Source of the DNA: JAUVUV01 sp964548275
GTDB lineage: Bacteria; Gemmatimonadota; Glassbacteria; GWA2-58-10
Direction of reading: 5' to 3'
Assembly: GCA_964548275.1 (NCBI GenBank)
Contig: CAZJQI010000035.1
Coordinates: 1 to 46,051, forward strand
DNA: 46,051 nucleotides
Position 1 is the first letter of the stretch; the number at the start of each line of letters is the position of its first letter. A program made the position numbers and the translations under genes. This document shows, piece after piece, positions 41,060-46,051 of this stretch. The notes beneath the pieces were generated by a model. That model did no database searches. It had not been told where the DNA came from and worked only from the letters and a program-made list of their open reading frames with translations.

Positions 41060-43309
41060 ATGCTCGAGACCAAGCATTCATATGCAGAGTTGCTTAAAAA
41101 GGTGAAGCAGTTGGAGAAAAAGCTTGAGAAAGCAGGACAGTTCAAGCACGCCTTGGGAGAGATTGAAAAACGGTATGCGTTTGTTCTGAAAAATCTGGAC
41201 AATACTACCCGGGAAATCTATAGGATCCGCTCTATAGTAAACATGCCGCAACTTTACCTTGATAATAAATTGAACATTGTGGGTTATTCAGCCGATTTCC
41301 TTCTGCTGACAGACAAAGTAGTTAAATATGCAATGAATAAAAAGAATATCTGCGATTTGATCAGCGATACTGATTTCGAGAAGATCAAGCAATATCTGGA
41401 GAAAATCAAAGCCTTGGAGAATTTGCCCTATGCCGAGGGGGAAAAATGGCAGATTCGTTATCGTGGGCCAAAAGGATCAGAAGTTATCGGGACTGACTGG
41501 ATAGTATATCAGGACTCGATTAACTTAGCCCCTGAAATCGCCCGCTGGACAATCGAAAAAGAAGATGGAAAATACAGGATCAGACATAAGCCGCACATTC
41601 AGGATGACCTCAACTGTTGTCTGCTGACCCCTGTAGAATACGGGGACGCTGAGAAGGACATCAAGGTGGTCTACAGAATAAGGACCTCCAAGAATGCGGA
41701 AAACATCCGGGATATGACATTATTTATCTCCTCCACTTCAGGCAGAGAAGATGTCATACCGGATATGAACGGTTATACCATCTGCGTTGGATCGAATTAC
41801 AATTCCCTGGGCAGGATCCAGAAACAGGGCGCGGATGTGGTTTCCCGCCCCGAGGTGCTTGACCCGGATACCGAATACCAGGTATTGGTTGAGCGCACAG
41901 GGGGAAGAATAACCAGGGCGCTTCGCAACCTGGACACAGGCGAGGAAATGCCCCTGCTGGAATTTATCGATTACCACAGCATATACGACAGTCAGGGCTA
42001 TGTCGGGTTATATACTTACAGCGGTGATGCGGAGTTCTACGATATCGAGATTTACACCCGCAAGTCTCGTTTCGACATCGAGCAGTTCAGAATTCCGTTT
42101 AACCCGGAAGTAAAAATCAAGGGCGAAAATCTGGAAGAAAAAATATTCGGTCTCAGATACGCCAGGAACGAGATAATGGGAAAAGCCCGGCACACCCTGA
42201 TACTGGAGGACATAACACAGAGGAAAAAAGACGAAGAGGCCCTGAGAGAAAGCGAGGAAAAATACCGCAAGCTGTTTGAAGAGGGCAGGGTTGCGCGTTC
42301 GATTACCACTCCTGACGGCCGGTTTCTGGATGTCAACCCGGAAATGCTTAATCTGTTCGGCTACACCAAGGAAGAAATGCTCTCGCTTAATGCAAAAAAG
42401 CTTTATGTCAATCCCAGGGACCGGGAAGCCTATCTCAAGGTGCTCCAAAAGCAGACTTTCGTGCGGGATTATGAACTGAAATTCAAAAAGAAAGACGCTA
42501 CCCCGATGGATTGCCTGGTTACCTCCAGCGTGCACACTGACAAAAACGGAAATATTATCGGCATACAGGGCAGTATCCACGACATTACAGAGCGCAAGAG
42601 GATCGAGGCCAGGCTCAAGGAATCCCAGAGAATGGAGGTAATCGGACGCCTGGCTTCCGGGGTGGCCCACGAGGTTCGCAACCCGCTGAACGCGATTCTC
42701 GCTATCAGCGAGGCTCTTTTACAGGAGATCGGAGACAATCCCGAATATAGACCCTATCTCGATCACATTCACACCCAGGTCGACCGCTTGTCCATGTTGA
42801 TGAAAGATTTGCTTGATCTCGGCAAACCTCTTCAGAAAAAGGCATTTGTTCGTAATTCTATAAAGGAAATTTGTACCGGGGCTGTCGAATTATGGAGGCA
42901 GTCCTCCACTTCCGGGCAGCGTAATGTATCTCTGCTAGATGATAACTTACCGGGTATGCCGGAGGTGCTGGGAGACAGTGCCAAACTCAAACAGGTTATT
43001 ATCAATCTACTCGAAAATGCAGCCCAGCACAGTCCTGAAGACAGTGAGATAACTGTCAGCATAACCAAGTCGGATGCTAAATCAGTAAGTATCCTCGTTC
43101 GCGATGAGGGTGTGGGAATGCCTCCGGAGATCATGAAGGAAGTTTTCAAGCCTTTCTTTACCACCAGATCGCGAGGATCGGGACTGGGATTGAGCATAGT
43201 GCAGAATATTATCGAACTCCATGGCGGCGCTATAGCTCTGAAAAACAACGAGCCTCCGCCGGGATTAACAGTTGAGGTGGTTCTGCCTGTGTGTGAGGCA
43301 AAGGAGTGA
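41060..43309 (+). CDS. Soluble hybrid-sensing PAS histidine kinase with a jelly-roll-like insertion
   Basis: This 749-residue protein has no membrane segment. It has an N-terminal coiled coil (about 10-40), then a PAS-like half (about 65-160; LYLDNKLNIVGYSADFLLLT). A beta-rich segment of about 190 residues follows (about 160-350; WTIEKEDGKYRIRHKP, SQGYVGLYTYSGDAEFYDIE) that reads like a lectin/DUF1080-type jelly-roll. PAS-type closure follows (ARHTLILEDITQRKK), then a second complete PAS (about 400-520) and the kinase core: His537 in GVAHEVRNPLN, NLLENAAQHSPE, RDEGVGMPPE and SGLGLSIVQN. AAAGGA lies six bases before the ATG. No response regulator is adjacent. A strong terminator follows. Confidence 0.9.
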   Translation: MLETKHSYAELLKKVKQLEKKLEKAGQFKHALGEIEKRYAFVLKNLDNTTREIYRIRSIVNMPQLYLDNKLNIVGYSADFLLLTDKVVKYAMNKKNICDLISDTDFEKIKQYLEKIKALENLPYAEGEKWQIRYRGPKGSEVIGTDWIVYQDSINLAPEIARWTIEKEDGKYRIRHKPHIQDDLNCCLLTPVEYGDAEKDIKVVYRIRTSKNAENIRDMTLFISSTSGREDVIPDMNGYTICVGSNYNSLGRIQKQGADVVSRPEVLDPDTEYQVLVERTGGRITRALRNLDTGEEMPLLEFIDYHSIYDSQGYVGLYTYSGDAEFYDIEIYTRKSRFDIEQFRIPFNPEVKIKGENLEEKIFGLRYARNEIMGKARHTLILEDITQRKKDEEALRESEEKYRKLFEEGRVARSITTPDGRFLDVNPEMLNLFGYTKEEMLSLNAKKLYVNPRDREAYLKVLQKQTFVRDYELKFKKKDATPMDCLVTSSVHTDKNGNIIGIQGSIHDITERKRIEARLKESQRMEVIGRLASGVAHEVRNPLNAILAISEALLQEIGDNPEYRPYLDHIHTQVDRLSMLMKDLLDLGKPLQKKAFVRNSIKEICTGAVELWRQSSTSGQRNVSLLDDNLPGMPEVLGDSAKLKQVIINLLENAAQHSPEDSEITVSITKSDAKSVSILVRDEGVGMPPEIMKEVFKPFFTTRSRGSGLGLSIVQNIIELHGGAIALKNNEPPPGLTVEVVLPVCEAKE

Positions 43310-43336
43310 GAAGACAGAAACTGGTGCGGCAAGACA

Positions 43337-43365
43337 AAAAAGCCCGATAAAATATCGGGCTTTTT
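43337..43365 (+). terminator. Rho-independent terminator after the kinase gene
   Basis: AAAAAGCCCGATA-AAA-TATCGGGCTTTTT is a strong hairpin with a five-T tail, starting 28 bp after the kinase stop. The matching A run on the other side could let it work in both directions. Confidence 0.9.
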
Positions 43366-43368
43366 CTG

Positions 43369-43593
43369 TTGAAAAAGATCAAGAATTATTTTACGGGAGA
43401 TATCGACCAGGAGCGAATGTTTGAATCAACAGCCCTGAAAAGTGTCGGTGAACTGGGAGTTGGATTCGAGAATAGAGAGACCCGCTACCAAGTACGTTTC
43501 GGGACAGCAGGTGAGACTTCGGGCCGGATTAAGATCGAAAGATCCGGCACAATGGTGGTTGACAGTGAACTAACTCGATCAGTGCAGCTATAA
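43369..43593 (+). pseudogene. C-terminal remnant of an exported beta-sandwich protein
   Basis: This 74-residue open frame directly follows the terminator. It starts at a TTG without a ribosome site, and reads FESTALKSVGELGVGFENRE, then YQVRFGTAGETSGRIKIERS, and ends RSVQL. It resembles the last segment of heparinase- or lyase-type exported proteins, where a final strand often ends in VQP. The sequence is coherent but lacks any beginning. It is more likely a gene end cut off by rearrangement than a real small gene. The family assignment is tentative. Confidence 0.4.
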
Positions 43594-43664
43594 AAAGAAA
43601 TCGCCGGGAATTGAGGCTTTTTATGGGCGGATTCAGGCAGGTTTGCAGTCGATTCAAATTTATA

Positions 43665-45233
43665 TCAGTTTTTATTACGGTTTAGCGATTCCTCGATCCT
43701 TAAAGCGATCGATTCCCGTACCCGGCAAACAGTTCCGGGGTCGCTGGTAAAATCTGTGGTTGAACCTGCCACTTCACCGGCAATGTGCACTTCTCCCTGC
43801 AATTCCACCAGCAGCCTGAGATATTCGTAGTCCTCCAGACCGTCCCTCAGGTTGGCCAGGCGGATCGAGGCCAGAGGGTTGCCGCCTGGTCCGGGATAGG
43901 TAAGATAGCCATCCCCGTTGTAATTTCTGAAAGTGTTGGCCGTCCAGTTTCCGCGCAACTGCGGAAAGCCCTCGTTTTTTCCCCAGCTGTTGGGACTCCA
44001 GTATTCGAATCCGCTCACTCCGGTTTGCCAGCAGATCCAGCCGATCAACCTGCCGTCGATTGCAGGATACTCCAGAAAGAAATTCGGCCGGGACGTCGGA
44101 TAGCAGCAGACGGCAAGCCAGGCTTCATCTCCCTCGGCAACTCTTTCCTGTACGCCGGTCTTTTCGTACTGGGCCACGTAAACATCCCAGGTGTCCGCGT
44201 AACCGGCCAGCGCTTTTACTCCCTCGGGGATGTTAAGGCATTGAATCACCCTGAGTTCCTGGCTGACATTTTTCACCAGCCTGTACATCTGTTTGGCCAG
44301 AGGCCAGTGTTCCCGGCCTACTTCGTCGTAGTTGTAAACGTAAGCCTTCCCGTCCAGCCACCCCCTCGGTCCGAACCTTTCGACGCACCCTGCGAGTTTT
44401 TCCTTCAGTTCTTTCTGGTACGTTTCCGAGTATTCATCTTCTCCCCTGCGCTTGAGGTTGGGTATGACGTGCAGTAAGAATGCGTTCATCCCGCGCTCCA
44501 TGCAGTAGCCGATTTCCTCGTCCGTCAACTCTATGTTGCCGCCCGGGCCGAGCCGGTGGCTCAGCAGCAGGTCGTACATCTTCCTTCTAGCCTGGACCGC
44601 TTCCGGACTACCATTCCGGTAACCGTAATAGCTGGACAGTTCGCTCACCCAGGTCAGGGTTTTGATCGACGGCGTGCGCGGCAGGTCGAAACCCCATACC
44701 CGGAGCTTTACCGGCACTTCCCTGCTTCCTCCCCCATCCGTCGACACTTTGATGGTAGCATAGTAATAACCCGCGGCTGTCCCGCGCGGGACATGGACGG
44801 TTACCCAAATGGGTTGAATTTCGCCCGGGGCCAGGTCGAAACTGCCGGTTTCGAGCAGCGGGTCGGGCCACCAGCCGATAGAGCTGTCGTACTTGTCACA
44901 GACAACGGTGGTGCGCACGTAGCCTACCGGGTTGAAACTAACATGTCCAGAAGAACCATCATCTTTATCGAACTCGAACCCATCAGTCCTGCAGCGGATC
45001 GATCTGAGGGTGTCCCGGTGGCCTTGAACCACCAGTTGGAACGATTCATATTCGCCGCCTGCGGCGGCAAGCTCAACCGTGTCTGCGGTTTCAAAACGAT
45101 GCGGCTTGTCGAAATGGACTTTCTCCATACTCGACGCCACCCCCAATTCGAACAACGCCTTTTGCTGGCAGCAATTTACGAGCGCCGCAAGGCCGAACAG
45201 TGAAACAGTAAAGAACATCGATGCGGTTTTCAT
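43665..45233 (-). CDS. DUF4091 (GH123-like) putative glycoside hydrolase
   Basis: This 522-residue protein has an N-terminal signal ending near a Cys pair (LAALVNCC), probably a lipoprotein although the lipobox is not ideal. An Ig-like N-terminal domain (about 35-185; AAGGEYESFQLVVQG, VHVPRGTAAGYYYATIKV) is followed by a barrel-like catalytic half and the DUF4091 ending (NLRDGLEDYEYLRLLVEL). An Asp-Glu pair in YVYNYDEVG is placed like the acid residues of GH123. That family removes N-acetyl-galactosamine, so a similar sugar is possible, but the substrate is unproven. GGGAAG lies upstream of the ATG. It belongs to the same carbohydrate theme as the 3-12 kb genes. Confidence 0.85.
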   Translation of the reverse strand: MKTASMFFTVSLFGLAALVNCCQQKALFELGVASSMEKVHFDKPHRFETADTVELAAAGGEYESFQLVVQGHRDTLRSIRCRTDGFEFDKDDGSSGHVSFNPVGYVRTTVVCDKYDSSIGWWPDPLLETGSFDLAPGEIQPIWVTVHVPRGTAAGYYYATIKVSTDGGGSREVPVKLRVWGFDLPRTPSIKTLTWVSELSSYYGYRNGSPEAVQARRKMYDLLLSHRLGPGGNIELTDEEIGYCMERGMNAFLLHVIPNLKRRGEDEYSETYQKELKEKLAGCVERFGPRGWLDGKAYVYNYDEVGREHWPLAKQMYRLVKNVSQELRVIQCLNIPEGVKALAGYADTWDVYVAQYEKTGVQERVAEGDEAWLAVCCYPTSRPNFFLEYPAIDGRLIGWICWQTGVSGFEYWSPNSWGKNEGFPQLRGNWTANTFRNYNGDGYLTYPGPGGNPLASIRLANLRDGLEDYEYLRLLVELQGEVHIAGEVAGSTTDFTSDPGTVCRVRESIALRIEESLNRNKN

Positions 45234-45364
45234 ATTGCCGATCTTCCCTTTTGTTATTCCGTATGAATTCTTTATTTGAGTATTTATATATAATCGGTTA
45301 CTCTTGCAGGGGGTAGGTTGCTGTTAAATGGAACCGACATTCACCATATTAAAGTTGATATAGG

Positions 45365-46051
45365 TTATCTAAGCCTGCTTTTTCGATTTTGGAGCCGGGG
45401 TTTCGCAAAGACTGCATCACCCCGGAAGTATAGCTTTATTTTCCTGTGTTTGTACCGCTGAACGATCGGTTCCAGAAGTTCCTTCCAACGTTCCGCGCTG
45501 TGAACATTGCCAGGGCGAAGCATTGCTCCTTCGCAATCTCCAAACTGGTTAAAGCAAAATGCAGGGTGATAGCATACACAACCGAAATGACCGTTATAGG
45601 CCGATCCTTGCTGATCACCATGTACTGGGCTCTCCGAACTGTCCATGTCCAAAATGATACGTCGATACGATGTTTTATTAATCGCCCTTTCTACCCACCT
45701 GCCGTTGATCTCCGACAAAGCGCCAAGATTTTCCTTCAGCGTTAACATCTCAGTCTCAAAACGTCCCATTGAGTTTTCACTGGCGGCATCCTTCTTGACT
45801 TTCTTCTTCTCAGTGATGGCTCGCATTACAGGGTCTTTGCTCATCCGGGTCGCATCATTAACATCCTCGTATCCAGCCAGTCTGCTGTAAACTGACTGGC
45901 GTAAAAGATTCTTTATGCCGTGCTGGATGTTCCGTCCGGTCCGTCTATCGCTCAAATTTTTAGACACCGAATCGAATAATCCCAATGCCTCTTCCAGTTC
46001 ACGATAGGCAAGAAGACCTGCATCTGTAGTCACTTTTGAACCATGAAATTC
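45365..46051 (-). pseudogene. IS1380-family transposase, truncated
   Basis: The N-terminal part of an IS1380-type transposase begins beyond the right edge of the window; the frame is open to the last base with EFHGSK before VTTDAGLLAYRELEEALG. The family motifs LLRQSVYSRLAGYEDVNDA, IILDMDSSESPVHGDQ (first catalytic Asp) and IKLYFRGDAVFAKP (second Asp) are present. Just after this it shifts out of frame (RLQNRKSRLR, stop), and the last third with the catalytic Glu is missing. It is an inactive remnant. No clear terminal repeat is visible in the 120 bp between it and the DUF4091 gene. Confidence 0.85.

Noticed and set aside
1..46051. CRISPR arrays, rRNA, tRNA genes, riboswitches
   Set aside because: I saw no regularly spaced direct repeats and no recognisable RNA genes. 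Structured RNA other than the repeat family was not evident by eye.

Overview
The window looks like a chromosomal segment of an uncultured, Gram-negative-type anaerobe with moderately GC-rich coding DNA. Many products carry signal peptides or lipoboxes. PEGA, LPP20, SH3 and Ig-like surface domains are common, and sugar-polymer enzymes sit beside ferredoxin-dependent 2-oxoacid metabolism. That mix suggests the FCB/KSB1/Glassbacteria/Latescibacteria neighbourhood. This is an inference from gene content; no rRNA or other marker gene is present. TTG starts are frequent, and four gene pairs overlap by TTGA (TTG start, TGA stop).

Layout. 0.2-3.0 kb: a sigma-54-type response regulator and a six-TM histidine kinase on the minus strand. 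They diverge from 3.4-7.8 kb, an exported nitrilase-fold amidase, a DUF6528-like lipoprotein and a heparinase II/III-type lyase. A candidate -24/-12 promoter lies before the nitrilase gene. 8.3-12.5 kb: a tandem alpha/beta hydrolase, a PfkB sugar kinase and a Tat-exported Gfo/Idh/MocA oxidoreductase, which extend the carbohydrate theme. 12.7-20 kb is accessory and partly decayed. It holds TrpB2 beside a TrpB-like scrap, a phenylacetate-CoA-ligase remnant, an amidohydrolase, a DNA methyltransferase fused to an SNase-like domain, a DUF2461 protein, a Gly/Ala beta-roll miniprotein, a broken lipoprotein gene and a DUF3467-like/antitoxin/MazF cassette.

20.2-24.1 kb: an envelope operon of two LPP20-like proteins and a large PEGA/FGE-fold protein. 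It diverges from 24.6-31.2 kb, a four-subunit 2-oxoacid:ferredoxin oxidoreductase operon whose delta component is a GltD-like flavoprotein fused to a two-cluster ferredoxin. Genes for an SH3 protein and a TPR protein are inserted between its alpha and beta subunit genes. 31.7-38.8 kb: a DsrE-like protein, a CstA transporter, an SH3 protein coupled to a seven-domain Ig-like lipoprotein, a DUF502 protein and a small membrane protein. 39.1-43.4 kb: RtcB with a coupled small ORF ended by an in-frame amber codon, then a soluble PAS kinase with a jelly-roll-like insertion and a clear terminator. 43.4-46.05 kb: a C-terminal gene remnant, a DUF4091/GH123-like lipoprotein and a truncated IS1380 transposase running off the edge.

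The most unusual non-coding feature is a family of three roughly 165-210 bp elements (14.5, 17.9 and 24.4 kb). Each has a conserved core that folds into a perfect four-way junction. The best copy is bounded by 14-bp terminal inverted repeats, and all three lie between divergently transcribed genes. Several perfect 18-32 bp palindromes and a second MITE-like element are also scattered through the intergenic DNA.
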